This document shows positions 36,609 to 45,897 of a DNA stretch of 64,000 nucleotides, in pieces. The first letter of the stretch is position 1. Each line of letters opens with the position of its first letter. Origin of the DNA: an uncultured Pseudomonadales bacterium. GTDB taxonomy: Bacteria; Pseudomonadota; Gammaproteobacteria; Pseudomonadales; Azotimanducaceae. Location of the stretch: assembly GCA_958296405.1 (NCBI GenBank), contig OY282519.1, forward strand, positions 3,146,132 to 3,210,131, written 5' to 3'. Made by a program: the position numbers and the translations under genes. A model generated the notes under the pieces. That model was given only the letters and a program-made list of their open reading frames with translations. It did no database searches and was not told the DNA's origin.

Positions 36609-37211
36609 TCAGACCTCGCCGGCGGGCCAATCCGCCTCGACGTGTGCGCCCCAAGGCTTGCGGGCGAAGATTTGCGCCACCAACGGCTCGAATGCGTCGA
36701 TGGGCAGGGTGTCGTAATCGGGATCGAACGATCGTTGATCGTAGTGGGCGCAGAACCGTTCGGTGGCCTCAAAGGCCGGGTGGCTGCGGTAGCGTTCGCG
36801 CTCATTCGCGTCCGCGCCGATCTTGTCGAAGTAGTAATGGCCTTGGAACACGCCGTGCCGCCGCACCATCCAATGGGTGTGCTTGGCGACATAGGGGCGC
36901 AGCACCGCGGCACCGAGTTCAGCGTGGTTCTCCGGCGCCAGCGCATCGCCAATGTCGTGCAGGAGCGCCGCCACCACAACTTCCTCGCATTCTCCCGCCC
37001 GCAGTGCCCGGCTAGCGGTTTGCAGCGAGTGTTGGTAACGGCTGACGCGGTAGCCCATGAGCCCCTCGGACAGGGTTTCCAGATACGCCAGCACACGTTG
37101 GCCAGTCTCGGCGATGTAGGGCTTTGCCAAGTGATCGAGCAACGCATAGTCCGCCGCGTCCCCCGCGTCCATGCGGGTGAAACGGACGACTTGAGCCACA
37201 GTTGCAGTCAC
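36609..37211 (-). CDS. HD-domain protein, PhnZ/TmpB-like oxygenase candidate
   Basis: The 200-residue protein starts at GTG 37211, 8 nt after a GGAG ribosome site. It has HD-type metal ligands H61 (RYQHSLQ), H85-D86 (LLHDIGD), H96 and H119. The GLMGYRVSRYQHSLQTASRAL block is close to the small HD proteins encoded beside BBOX-like dioxygenases. PhnZ and TmpB are diiron oxygenases of this kind that cleave the C-P bond of hydroxylated aminophosphonates to give inorganic phosphate. It lies 25 bp upstream of the dioxygenase, in one operon. The key second-shell Tyr/Glu of PhnZ cannot be aligned with confidence. Confidence 0.65.
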   Translation of the reverse strand: MTATVAQVVRFTRMDAGDAADYALLDHLAKPYIAETGQRVLAYLETLSEGLMGYRVSRYQHSLQTASRALRAGECEEVVVAALLHDIGDALAPENHAELGAAVLRPYVAKHTHWMVRRHGVFQGHYYFDKIGADANERERYRSHPAFEATERFCAHYDQRSFDPDYDTLPIDAFEPLVAQIFARKPWGAHVEADWPAGEV

Positions 37212-37238
37212 GCGGGGCACTCCAAAGCGCCTGACCAC

Positions 37239-37244
37239 ATTATA
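37239..37244 (-). promoter_or_regulatory. TATAAT -10 box for the HD-dioxygenase operon
   Basis: A perfect TATAAT on the minus strand sits about 28 nt upstream of GTG 37211, leaving a ~20-nt leader that contains GGAG at the right distance. No good -35 box is visible (only TTGCGC at 14 nt), suggesting an activator or weak promoter. The 182-bp gap to the divergent soxB start could hold a shared regulator site. Confidence 0.45.
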
Positions 37245-37393
37245 GCGCGAGCGGCGCAGCGCAAGGGGGTTGCAACGAGAAATTTGGCGCCCGAATCGCT
37301 CGCTTCGCGGCGGCGGATTGGGCGCACCCGGCGACGCCGCGGCCAATGTATGCTGGCAAGCCTGCGGCAACGACCAAGCGGCTCGAATCCGGC

Positions 37394-38644
37394 ATGCAAA
37401 GGTATTCCCTCTTCAACCTGCTCCGGCACGCGCGCAGCCATCACGAGAACTGGCAACCCGCGTGGCGCGACCCACAGCCGAAGCCCGCCTACGACGTGGT
37501 GATCGTAGGTGGCGGCGGGCATGGCTTGGCCACTGCCTACTACTTGGCAAAGCGCCACGGCATCACCAACGTCGCCGTGGTGGAGAAGGGCTGGCTGGGC
37601 GGCGGCAACACCGGCCGCAACACCACCATCGTGCGCTCCAATTACCTGCGAGACGAGGCCGCCCACCTCTACGAGTTCGCGCTGAAGCTGTGGGAGGGTT
37701 TGAGCGTCGAGCTCAACTTCAATGTGATGTTCAGCCCGCGCGGGGTGCTGAACGTAGGTCACTCCTTGCAAGACATGCGTGACATCGAACGCCGCGTCAA
37801 CGCGAATCGGTTGAACGGCATCGACGGCGAAGTGCTGACGCCGGCCGAGGTGCAGGCGAAGGCGCCGCTCATCAACTGCTCGCCGACGGCGCGCTACCCA
37901 GTGCTCGGCGCGTCTTGGCAGCCGCGTGGCGGCGTCGCTCGCCACGACGCGGTGGCGTGGGGCTACGCCCGCGCGGCCGACGCCTTGGGGGTGGACCTGC
38001 TGCAGCACACCGAAGTGGTGGACATCCGCGTGGAAGCCGGACGCGCCAAAGGCGTCGAGACGTCACGAGGCTTCATCAAAGCAGACAAAGTGGCCTGCGT
38101 GACGGCGGGGCATTCCAGCCTGCTCGCGGCGATGGCGGGGTTGCGGCTGCCCATCGAATCCCGCCCCTTGCAGGCGCTGGCTTCAGAGCCGCTCAAGCCG
38201 TGCTTGGATACAGTGGTGATGTCCAACGCCGTCCACTGCTACATCAGCCAAGCCGACAAGGGAGACCTCGTGATCGGCGCTGGCACGGACGCCTACAACG
38301 GCTACGGCCAACGCGGTTCCTTCCATGTGTTGGAACACGCCATCCAAGCCGTCTGCGAGCTGTTTCCGGCGTTCAGCCGGGTGCGCATGAACCGCCAGTG
38401 GGGAGGCATCGTGGACATCTGCCCAGACGCTTGCCCCATCATCGGCACCACACCTGTGCGCGGGCTGTACTTCAACTGCGGTTGGGGCACCGGCGGCTTC
38501 AAGTCGACGCCCGGCTCCGGATACGTGTTCGCCGACACCGTCGCCAATGACCGGCCGCACCCCTTGGCGGCGCCGTTCGCGCTGGAACGCTTTCACACCG
38601 GCGCGCTCATCGATGAACATGGCGCGGCCGGCGTCGCGCACTAG
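37394..38644 (+). CDS. soxB: Sarcosine oxidase beta-subunit-like FAD oxidoreductase (orphan)
   Basis: The 416-residue protein starts at ATG 37394 ([24 protein letters not shown]). It has the FAD-binding [18 protein letters not shown] motif at ~38-55, [22 protein letters not shown] and the C-terminal [27 protein letters not shown] segments, a full match in order to SoxB of heterotetrameric sarcosine oxidase. SoxD, SoxA and SoxG, which normally follow, are absent downstream. So it is either a stand-alone dimethylglycine/sarcosine dehydrogenase-like enzyme or uses subunits encoded elsewhere. It is divergent from the HD/dioxygenase pair. Confidence 0.85.
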   Translation: MQRYSLFNLLRHARSHHENWQPAWRDPQPKPAYDVVIVGGGGHGLATAYYLAKRHGITNVAVVEKGWLGGGNTGRNTTIVRSNYLRDEAAHLYEFALKLWEGLSVELNFNVMFSPRGVLNVGHSLQDMRDIERRVNANRLNGIDGEVLTPAEVQAKAPLINCSPTARYPVLGASWQPRGGVARHDAVAWGYARAADALGVDLLQHTEVVDIRVEAGRAKGVETSRGFIKADKVACVTAGHSSLLAAMAGLRLPIESRPLQALASEPLKPCLDTVVMSNAVHCYISQADKGDLVIGAGTDAYNGYGQRGSFHVLEHAIQAVCELFPAFSRVRMNRQWGGIVDICPDACPIIGTTPVRGLYFNCGWGTGGFKSTPGSGYVFADTVANDRPHPLAAPFALERFHTGALIDEHGAAGVAH

Positions 38645-38758
38645 CTGGCTAGTCGCTGCGCCGCACCGTCACGACGCCACGTTTCGCTCCAGGCGTGGCT
38701 CGGCGCCGAGGCGCCAGCACACGCAACACCGGGAACCCGGGAGCGTTGAGCCGCGCCG

Positions 38759-39982
38759 CTAGGCACCCCCGATCTGCGCGACGCCGCCAGCAAGGAGTGC
38801 CGTGATTTGCTCGGCGTCGTAACCCAGCTCGGCCAGAATCTCCTCGGAGTGCTCGCCCAACTCCGGCGCTGCTTTGGGATCCGCCCGGGCGCACCCTTCC
38901 ACGTTCACGGGATGGTTGATGACGAACGGCAGGTCGAACCGCGCGTCCGTCGCGGCCACGGCCATGCCATTCGCCAGCGCTTGAGCATCCACGCCGGCTT
39001 CTTCCACCAAGCCGATGCGGTTCACCGGCAGGTCAACGGCAGCGAACGCATCCATCCACGCAGCCGATGGGCGGGCGCCGATGATGTCCTGCATCAAGCC
39101 ACCCAACGCCTCGCTGTTGGCGGCCATGGCCTCGGGGTTGGCGAAGCGCTCGTCTTCGATGAGGTGGGTGGCGTCCAAGGCGGCGAGCAGCAGGTACATC
39201 AGCTCTTCCGTGCGCACCATGTTGAATTGCAGCCAGCGACCGTCTGCGCAGCGATAGAGCCGCCACAGCCAATTGTGTTGGCCGCGCCGCGCCCGATAGT
39301 CCGCCATGTCGGCGCCGGCCACGGCGCCCTGGGCCACCGAAGACGCCGACCACAACCCGTTGGCAAACAGCGAGGTATGCACCATGCCGCCCTCGCCAGT
39401 GCGTTCGCGCCGCCACAGCGCAGTGATGATGGCGGCGTACAGCGCCACCGCGGTGGGATGGTCCCCCATGCCCGGCAACCCTTGCGTCGGCATGGCGTCC
39501 GGGTGCCGCATGAGGTCCATCAAGCCGCTGCGCGCCCAGTAGGCAATCTGGTCGAAGCCCTTGCGGTCCCGCTCTGGGCCACGTTCGCCGTAGGCGGTGA
39601 GCGATGCGTAGATCATGCGCGGGTTCAGCGGGCCCAAGTCTTCATAGGTGAGCCGCAGCGATTCGCGCACCGAGTGGGGCTGGTTGGTGATGTACACGTC
39701 GCACCACGCCACCAGCTTGCGCAGCACTTCCATGCCGGCGGGCGTCTTCAAGTTCAGCGCCAAGCCGCGCTTGTTGCGCCCATCCAAGTGCCACATGTAG
39801 TTGCTGCGGGCGTCCGGCGTGCCCGGCAGCCGGGAAATGATGCGCAGCATGTCCCCAGCGCCGGGCTGCTCCACCTTGATGACGTCGGCGCCGAAGTCTG
39901 CCAGCATCATCGCCGCCGCCGGGCCGGCGATGACGGTGGCAACGTCGAGGACTTTGAGGCCCGTGAAGGGAGGCGCCGGCAT
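38759..39982 (-). CDS. CaiB/BaiF family CoA-transferase
   Basis: The 407-residue class III CoA-transferase starts at ATG 39982 (MPAPPFTGLKVLDVATVIAGP). Typical segments are LADFGADVIKVEQPGAGD, NKRGLALNLKTPAGMEVLRKL and the C-terminal GEHSEEILAELGYDAEQI. These enzymes move CoA between carboxylic acids. The substrate cannot be read. It lies 8 bp downstream of the MaoC-like gene on the same strand, so both act on one acyl-CoA route. A related gene is at 52934-54124. Confidence 0.85.
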   Translation of the reverse strand: MPAPPFTGLKVLDVATVIAGPAAAMMLADFGADVIKVEQPGAGDMLRIISRLPGTPDARSNYMWHLDGRNKRGLALNLKTPAGMEVLRKLVAWCDVYITNQPHSVRESLRLTYEDLGPLNPRMIYASLTAYGERGPERDRKGFDQIAYWARSGLMDLMRHPDAMPTQGLPGMGDHPTAVALYAAIITALWRRERTGEGGMVHTSLFANGLWSASSVAQGAVAGADMADYRARRGQHNWLWRLYRCADGRWLQFNMVRTEELMYLLLAALDATHLIEDERFANPEAMAANSEALGGLMQDIIGARPSAAWMDAFAAVDLPVNRIGLVEEAGVDAQALANGMAVAATDARFDLPFVINHPVNVEGCARADPKAAPELGEHSEEILAELGYDAEQITALLAGGVAQIGGA

Positions 39983-39990
39983 GGGGACGG

Positions 39991-40833
39991 TCAGGTTTTG
40001 GCGCTCGCCTGCGCCACCAGCGCCACGGTGCCGTCCGCTTTGGCGAGCCAGACGAACGCGGCTGAACGCCCTTCGGTATCCACCCCATTGCCAGTCTTCA
40101 CCCCATGCACCGTCACGGCATCGCCCGGCCACACCGGATTGGTGAACTTCACGTCGAGCCGCCCGGAGGTCCACCAAGCGGCGCCGAACGCTTCCTCGCA
40201 AACATGGGCCGCAAGGGCCATGGTCATGCGCCCGCCGACCACCACGTCTTCAAAGCCAAGCGCTTGCGACGCCTCGCGGTTGGTGTGGTAGTTGGCGTCG
40301 CCGTGGAAGAACTCGCCGCACATTTCCACGGTGATGGCGCGCGTCAGGCCGCCGAAGGGTTCTCCGGGCGGCACCTCGAAGCGGCGCGCCCCCGGTTTGT
40401 CGCCGGCGGCGCGCAGCGCCAGCTTGCCGGAGCCGTCCCGATGCGCGAGGAAGCTCTGATGATGTTGGCTGCGCATGACGAGGCGCTCGGCGGCGTCCAG
40501 CACTTCCACCTCGTAGCGCACGACGTTGCGGTTGCGCCGCTCGTAGATGTCGCGGATGCAGCCGCTGGCGACATAGCTGGCGCCGGGAACCAAGGGCTGG
40601 AAGAACTCGTACTCTTGGCGCATCCACAGATGCCCGAAGTGATCCGGAAACGCGATTTCCTCGAAATAGGCGTTGTCCACCCCGCTGGCAACGCAGGACG
40701 GCACCGGGCGGCGCACATCGCGCGACAGGCCAAGGCCGCCGTGGAAATCCGCCAACAGCGCCTCGTCCACGACGAACTCGCGCGCTGTCAATGCCTTGCC
40801 GACAAATGGGCCCTGCGCCGCTGCCGCCATCAT
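39991..40833 (-). CDS. MaoC-like hydratase/dehydratase
   Basis: The 280-residue protein starts at adjacent ATG codons 40833/40830. It has two hot-dog-like halves: an N-terminal one (ALLADFHGGLGLSRDVRRPVPSCVASG) and a C-terminal one with NYHTNREASQALGFEDVVVGGRMTMALAAHVCEEAF and VKFTNPVWPGDAVTVHG. The C-terminal part matches MaoC/R-hydratase-type enoyl-CoA hydratases, though the canonical Asp/His pair is not certain. It is encoded with a CaiB transferase, suggesting breakdown of an unusual carboxylate. The frame is open further upstream only as antisense sequence. Confidence 0.7.
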   Translation of the reverse strand: MMAAAAQGPFVGKALTAREFVVDEALLADFHGGLGLSRDVRRPVPSCVASGVDNAYFEEIAFPDHFGHLWMRQEYEFFQPLVPGASYVASGCIRDIYERRNRNVVRYEVEVLDAAERLVMRSQHHQSFLAHRDGSGKLALRAAGDKPGARRFEVPPGEPFGGLTRAITVEMCGEFFHGDANYHTNREASQALGFEDVVVGGRMTMALAAHVCEEAFGAAWWTSGRLDVKFTNPVWPGDAVTVHGVKTGNGVDTEGRSAAFVWLAKADGTVALVAQASAKT

Positions 40834-40923
40834 CCTCTGCCCTTCCGCCAAAAGGGAAGCATAGCCGGACTCGCCACGATGCGCCAAAATACCCGCATCA
40901 ACGCAGGAACTTTGGGGGAAGGC

Positions 40924-42138
40924 ATGGATTTCGAACCAAGTGACAAGGTGCTGGAGCTGCAAGCGCGGGTGCAATCGTTCATGGACGCGCATGTCTACCC
41001 GCGCGAGCTTGAGTTTTGGGAGTTCGTGGACGACGACGCCAACCGTTGGCAGTACCCACCGTGGTTCGAGGGCCTCAAGGCCGAGGCGCGGCGAGCCGGC
41101 ATCTGGAACTGGTTTTTGCACCGCGACTACGAGGAGTTCAGCCCGGGGCTTTCCAACTTGGAGTTCGCCCCGGTGATGGAGCTCATCTGCCGCGTGCCGT
41201 GGGCGCAGGAAGTGTTCAACTGCAGCGCGCCAGACCGCGGCAACATGGAGGTGCTGGCCCGCTTCGGCAGCGAAGCGCAGCAACAACGCTGGCTCGCGCC
41301 GCTGCTGAACGGCGAAATCCGCTCCGCCTATTCCATGACCGAACCGGCGGTCGCCTCCTCCGACGCGACCAACCTGGAGACCACCATCCTCCGCGATGGC
41401 GACGACTACGTCATCAACGGGCGCAAGTGGTTCACCTCCAATGCGTTCAACCCGCGCTGCCAAGTGTTCGTCGTGATGGGCAAGACGCACCCGGACGCGG
41501 CGCGCCATCAGCAGTTCTCCATGATTCTGGTGCCGAAGGACACGCCCGGCGTGGTGCTGGAGCGGCCGGTGCGCACGTTTGGCACCTTGGGGTCTCCCGG
41601 CGGCCATGCCCAAGTGCTTTACGACAACGTGCGCGTGCCCGCCGAAAACCTCATCCTTGGCGAAGGGCGGGGGTTCGAGATCGCCCAAGGGCGCTTGGGG
41701 CCTGGCCGTTTCCAATACGCCATGATGTTCGTGGGCATGGCGCAGCGCTGCTTGGACCTCATGTGCAAGCGCGTCGACGAGCGGGTGGCGTTTGGCGAGA
41801 AGCTCTCGGCGAAGACCAGCATCCAACACGACGTGGCGCGCTCGCGCATGGAGATTGAACAGTGTCGGCTGTTGGTGCTGCGCGCCGCCGATGCCATGGA
41901 TACGCACGGCCCGAAAGCCGCGCGCGACTACATTTCAATGGTGAAGGTGGCGGCGCCGGAGATGTGCAATCGGGTGGCTAACCGGGCTCTGCAGGCGCAC
42001 GGCGGCATGGGGGTGACGCAAGACACGCCCATCAACCACATCTACATGACCAGCCGGTACTGCCAGATTGCGGATGGGCCGAGCGAAGTGCATCTCTCCC
42101 AACTGGGCCGGCGCACGGTGCGGGATACCGTGGCGTAG
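40924..42138 (+). CDS. Acyl-CoA dehydrogenase (ACAD11-like)
   Basis: The 404-residue flavoprotein starts at ATG 40924 with a GGGGGAAGG ribosome site 1-3 nt upstream. An upstream ATG at 40879 is in frame but lacks a ribosome site. It shows AYSMTEPAVASSDATNLETTI (FAD/substrate motif), the catalytic-base region IEQCRLLVLRAADAMD, and QAHGGMGVTQDTPINHIYMTSRYCQIADGPSEVH. The catalytic Glu is not certain. It lies divergently from the MaoC/CaiB pair and probably acts on the same acyl-CoA. Confidence 0.85.
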   Translation: MDFEPSDKVLELQARVQSFMDAHVYPRELEFWEFVDDDANRWQYPPWFEGLKAEARRAGIWNWFLHRDYEEFSPGLSNLEFAPVMELICRVPWAQEVFNCSAPDRGNMEVLARFGSEAQQQRWLAPLLNGEIRSAYSMTEPAVASSDATNLETTILRDGDDYVINGRKWFTSNAFNPRCQVFVVMGKTHPDAARHQQFSMILVPKDTPGVVLERPVRTFGTLGSPGGHAQVLYDNVRVPAENLILGEGRGFEIAQGRLGPGRFQYAMMFVGMAQRCLDLMCKRVDERVAFGEKLSAKTSIQHDVARSRMEIEQCRLLVLRAADAMDTHGPKAARDYISMVKVAAPEMCNRVANRALQAHGGMGVTQDTPINHIYMTSRYCQIADGPSEVHLSQLGRRTVRDTVA

Positions 42139-42255
42139 CGTGCCCGCTTAGCAACACGGGCGAGCAGCACGACGCGGGCGATTAGGACAGCGCCAGCGGG
42201 CAAGGAAGGCGGGCGCCGCCGGCCCAAGCGGGGCGGCAGCGCACCGACGCTCAGC

Positions 42256-43134
42256 TCAGGTCAATCCGCCCATCGGGTTGATCGGCGGCCAACTGTCCTT
42301 GGTGGCCAGCACTTGCTCGCCGAGGGCGGCGACATCCCAAGGGGCCGCGTCGCCTTCCTGTTGGGCCACCGTGGCCATCTGCCAAGACAGGAGCGAGACG
42401 CGATTGCCGCTCACGAACCAAGTGCGGCCGGACACTTCCTTGGCTTCGTCCGTGCAGAGCCACACCACCATCGGCGACACTTTCTCTGGCGGCATGGTCT
42501 CTTTCACGGCCTCCGGCAAGATGTCGTCCGTCAGGCGCGACAGCGCTGCCGGCGCCAACACGTTCACCGTGACGCCATACCGCGCGCCTTCGAGGTACAG
42601 GCAACGCGCCATGCCGGCGATGCCGGCCTTGGCCGCGCCGTAGTTCGTCTGGCCGAAGTTGCCGAGCAGGCCGGAGGTGGAACTGGTGACGACGATGCGC
42701 CCGCCGTGGCCTTGGGCGAGCATCTGATCGTAGGACGCCTTCGCGGTGAGATAGGTGCCGCGCAGGTGTACGTCCACAACGACGTCCCACATGTCGTCTT
42801 CCATGTTCTTGAAGGACTTGTCGCGCAGGATGCCGGCATTGCAGATGCAGATGTCCAGCTTGCCGAAGTTGTCCACCGCGGCGCGCACCATGCCCTTCGC
42901 GGCTTCTGGGTCTGAAACGGAGCCATAGTCCGCCACGGCTTGGCCGCCGGCATCGTGGATCTCGGCGACCACTTGGTCTGCCATCGCGCTGCCGGCGCCG
43001 GTGCCGTCGCGGGCACCGCCCAAGTCATTCACCACCACCGCCGCGCCCTCGGCGGCCAACAACAGCGCGTGGGTGCGCCCCAAACCACCCCCAGCGCCCG
43101 TCACCAGCGCGACTTTGCCGTCCAACATGCCCAT
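42256..43134 (-). CDS. SDR oxidoreductase, 3-hydroxyacyl-CoA dehydrogenase-like
   Basis: The 292-residue protein starts MGMLDGKVALVTGAGGGLGRTHALLLAAEGAAVVVNDLGG, the N-terminus seen in peroxisomal-type (HSD17B4-like) SDRs. It carries the Rossmann motif TGxxxGxG and the catalytic YGAAK (Y-x3-K). A CNAGILRDKSF segment completes the core. It converges on the acyl-CoA dehydrogenase and is divergent from the next SDR. Probable beta-oxidation step, NAD-dependent. The start is ATG 43134. Confidence 0.85.
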   Translation of the reverse strand: MGMLDGKVALVTGAGGGLGRTHALLLAAEGAAVVVNDLGGARDGTGAGSAMADQVVAEIHDAGGQAVADYGSVSDPEAAKGMVRAAVDNFGKLDICICNAGILRDKSFKNMEDDMWDVVVDVHLRGTYLTAKASYDQMLAQGHGGRIVVTSSTSGLLGNFGQTNYGAAKAGIAGMARCLYLEGARYGVTVNVLAPAALSRLTDDILPEAVKETMPPEKVSPMVVWLCTDEAKEVSGRTWFVSGNRVSLLSWQMATVAQQEGDAAPWDVAALGEQVLATKDSWPPINPMGGLT

Positions 43135-43202
43135 CGTCCTGCTCTCTCCGTTAGAATCGAACGCAACCGCGTCGAAGAAGCAAACATTCTAAGGGGAAGC
43201 AG

Positions 43203-43952
43203 GTGGATAAGCTATTCGACCTCTCCGGCAAGGTGGCTTTCGTCACCGGCGGCAGCCGGGGCTTGGGGCGGCAGGTCGCGCTCGCGTTCGCGGAGCATGG
43301 CGCCGACGTCGTCGTCACCAGCCGCAAGCTCGACAACTGCGAGGCGGTGGCGCGGGAGATCGAGGCGCGTGGCCGGGCGGCGCTGGCTATGGGCTGCCAT
43401 GTCGGGCACTGGAACGAATGCGACGCTTTGGTGGACGCCGCCTACGAGCGCTTTGGCCGGGTGGACATCCTCGTCAACAACGCCGGCATGTCGCCGCTCT
43501 ATCCGAAGCTCTCCGCGGTGTCGGAGGAGCTGTTCGACAAGGTGGTGGGCGTCAACCTGAAGGGGCCGTACCGTCTTTCGGCGCTCATCGGCGAGCGCAT
43601 GGCTGCCGGCGATGGCGGCTGCATCATCAACATCAGCAGCAACGCCGCGGTGGAGGCGACCCCCAATTCGGAGCCCTACGGCGCGGCGAAAGCCGGCCTC
43701 AACTCGCTCACCCGTTCACTCGCCTTCGCGTTCGGCAAAACCGTGCGCGTGAACTGCATTCAAGCGGGGCCCTTCCTCACGGACATCTCCAAGGCGTGGA
43801 CGCCACAGACCTTTGACGTGTTCAAGACGCGCCTCGCCTTGGGCCGGGGCGGTGAACCAGAGGAGATCGTTGGCGCCGCGTTGTTCCTCGCCAGCCCGTC
43901 TGCGAGCTTCACCACCGGCGCCATCATTCGCGTCGACGGCGGCGCGCCCTAA
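43203..43952 (+). CDS. SDR family oxidoreductase
   Basis: The 249-residue protein begins at GTG 43203 after an AAGGGGAAGCAG ribosome site. It has the cofactor motif VTGGSRGLGRQVALAFAEHGA, NNAGMSPLYP, and catalytic YGAAKAGLN. It resembles FabG-type or gluconate-5-dehydrogenase-like SDRs. The substrate is unknown, but the location among acyl-CoA genes suggests a hydroxyacyl or related substrate. Its 3' end overlaps the stop of the convergent GshB-like gene by 4 bp. Confidence 0.85.
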   Translation: MDKLFDLSGKVAFVTGGSRGLGRQVALAFAEHGADVVVTSRKLDNCEAVAREIEARGRAALAMGCHVGHWNECDALVDAAYERFGRVDILVNNAGMSPLYPKLSAVSEELFDKVVGVNLKGPYRLSALIGERMAAGDGGCIINISSNAAVEATPNSEPYGAAKAGLNSLTRSLAFAFGKTVRVNCIQAGPFLTDISKAWTPQTFDVFKTRLALGRGGEPEEIVGAALFLASPSASFTTGAIIRVDGGAP

Positions 43953-44827
43953 TCCAACTGCGCGTCGCGCCACGCCTCCAAAGCGCACGCCGCGGCCGGC
44001 GCCGGGTCGATGCCCGTCAGCGCCGCCAGCGTGCTCAAGCCTCCGGGGTTCGCAACATTCGCCTCAAAGATGTGCGGATAGGCGAGGTCTATCCCCGCGA
44101 AGCCGGCGCCGGCAGCGTTCAAGCGGGCGATGACGCGCTCTATGAGCTGGCACTCGCGCGCAGTTAACGCCGTGCGCCGGACAATGGCGCCGGCGGCGAG
44201 GTTGCCGCCAGCTTTCGCATACGCGCCGATGATCTCACTGCCGGCGATGAGCACGCGCTTTTCACGGGTGCACGCCGCCGGCTCATGGCGCTGCAGAATG
44301 CAGAGGCGTCCTGCCCCAGCGCCCGTCAGCCGTTCGAGGATGGCGCGGCGGCTCGCGTCATCGGCGGGGAGTTGCGCCACATCCCGTCCGAAGCTGCCGG
44401 CGATGGGTTTGGCGACCCAGCGCCCGCCGCCGGCGGCAATGCGCAGGAGCGCCTCGACATCCGCGCTCACATGGGTTTCCGGTTGAAACTCCAACAACGC
44501 CAGCTTGCCGTGCAGGTAGACCAGCGCATCCACGGCATTGACGAACCGAGCTTGGTCCACGGCGCGCAGGAGCTGCATTCGGTCTAGGAAAGTGTCGCGG
44601 GCGCCCAGCCCCACGGGCCAGATGAGGTCGAAGGCGGCGAGTGGCACGACCTCGCCGCCGGGCACCGTCGCGGCGACGCCATCGGGCGTCATGCCAAGGG
44701 ACTCGTACGCGAGCCGCCGCGCCTGCCAACCACGCGCCGCGAACGCCCGCGCCATGCGTTCGTGATTGTCGCCGGCCGGCGGACCGGCGGCGGTGAGAAA
44801 AGCGATGTGTTGCACGGCGCTGGCCAC
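43949..44827 (-). CDS. Glutathione synthetase-like ATP-grasp protein
   Basis: The 292-residue protein, from GTG 44827, resembles GshB by order: [60 protein letters not shown] (ATP-grasp Lys/loop) and the C-terminal [23 protein letters not shown] metal/ATP-binding block. GshB joins glycine to gamma-glutamylcysteine. It is a little shorter than E. coli GshB (316 aa) and divergent in detail, so a related ligase is possible. It is divergent from nadA with a 31-bp gap. Confidence 0.7.
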   Translation of the reverse strand: MASAVQHIAFLTAAGPPAGDNHERMARAFAARGWQARRLAYESLGMTPDGVAATVPGGEVVPLAAFDLIWPVGLGARDTFLDRMQLLRAVDQARFVNAVDALVYLHGKLALLEFQPETHVSADVEALLRIAAGGGRWVAKPIAGSFGRDVAQLPADDASRRAILERLTGAGAGRLCILQRHEPAACTREKRVLIAGSEIIGAYAKAGGNLAAGAIVRRTALTARECQLIERVIARLNAAGAGFAGIDLAYPHIFEANVANPGGLSTLAALTGIDPAPAAACALEAWRDAQLD

Positions 44828-44846
44828 GGCACAGAGGGCTCTGCGC

Positions 44847-44852
44847 TATTAT
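44847..44852 (+). promoter_or_regulatory. Candidate -10 box of nadA (leaderless layout)
   Basis: TATTAT (5/6 of the consensus) ends 6 nt before ATG 44859 in the 31-bp gap between the divergent GshB-like gene and nadA. There is no ribosome-binding site between them, so the transcript should start at the start codon. Confidence 0.4.
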
Positions 44853-44858
44853 CCGCCC

Positions 44859-45884
44859 ATGCGCAAGGACTACAGCTTGCCCGCGGCGCAAGTGCCCGTG
44901 CATCAGCCGGAGACGGTGTCGGCGGCCGAGCGGGCGCTGCTCAAGGACGAAATCCGGGCGCGCCTCGCCGCGCTGGATGCCGTGCTGGTCGCCCACTACT
45001 ACGTCGATGGCGACATCCAAGATTTAGCGCAGGAAACGGGCGGCTGCGTGGCCGATTCACTGGAGATGGCCCGCTTCGGACGCGATCATCCCGCCTCCAC
45101 CCTCGTGGTGGCCGGTGTGCGCTTCATGGGCGAGACGGCGAAGATCCTGTCACCGGACAAGCGCGTCCTGATGCCTACTTTGAGCGCCGAGTGTTCCCTC
45201 GACATCGGCTGCCCGCCGGACGAGTTCGAGGCGTTCACCCAAGCCCACCCCGAACGCACCGTCGTCGTTTACGCGAACACGTCCGTGCGAGTGAAGGCGC
45301 TGGCGGACTGGGTGGTCACCTCAAGCGTCGGCCTGCGCATCATCGAGAGCTTGGCGGCGCGGGGCGAGCCGATCCTCTGGGCGCCGGACAAGCACTTGGG
45401 CGCCTACATCCAGCGCGCAACCGGCGCGGACATGCTGCTCTGGAGCGGCGCCTGCGTAGTGCATGAGGAGTTCAAGTTCCAAGCCTTGAAGGACTTGATG
45501 GCGGTGTACCCAGAGGCCGCGGTGTTGGCGCATCCAGAGTCTCCCGCGGCGGTGCTTGACATCGCGGATCGAGTTGGCTCCACCAGCCAGATCATTCAAG
45601 CGTCCCGCGAGTTGCCCCACGACACTTTCATCGTGGCGACCGACCGCGGCATCTTCCATCAACTTCGCAAACACTCGCCGGGCAAGCGCTTCATCGAAGC
45701 GCCCACGGCCGGCGACGGCGCCACCTGCCGCAGCTGCGCACACTGCCCTTGGATGGCGATGAACGAGTTGCGCACACTGGCGGAGTCTCTCCAGCGCGAG
45801 GACAACGAAGTGCTTGTGGCGCCCGCCATCGGCGCCAAGGCGATGGCGCCCCTCAAGCGAATGTTGGACTTCCCACCGCCATAG
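44859..45884 (+). CDS. nadA: Quinolinate synthase
   Basis: The 341-residue enzyme condenses iminoaspartate with dihydroxyacetone phosphate to give quinolinate, a step in NAD synthesis. The three [4Fe-4S] ligands are visible at C112 ([11 protein letters not shown]), C199 ([13 protein letters not shown]) and C296 (CRSCAHCPW), the same spacing as in E. coli NadA (C113, C200, C297). ATG 44859 gives this alignment. The frame extends upstream to 44766 as shadow sequence. nadB and nadC are not in the window. A -10-like TATTAT lies just upstream. Confidence 0.95.
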   Translation: MRKDYSLPAAQVPVHQPETVSAAERALLKDEIRARLAALDAVLVAHYYVDGDIQDLAQETGGCVADSLEMARFGRDHPASTLVVAGVRFMGETAKILSPDKRVLMPTLSAECSLDIGCPPDEFEAFTQAHPERTVVVYANTSVRVKALADWVVTSSVGLRIIESLAARGEPILWAPDKHLGAYIQRATGADMLLWSGACVVHEEFKFQALKDLMAVYPEAAVLAHPESPAAVLDIADRVGSTSQIIQASRELPHDTFIVATDRGIFHQLRKHSPGKRFIEAPTAGDGATCRSCAHCPWMAMNELRTLAESLQREDNEVLVAPAIGAKAMAPLKRMLDFPPP

Positions 45885-45897
45885 CGCACCCTAGTCG

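Noticed and set aside
37394-38758. Complete sarcosine oxidase operon soxBDAG
   Set aside because: Only SoxB is present; the sequence after 38644 shows no SoxD zinc-ribbon start and the next gene is a minus-strand CaiB transferase.
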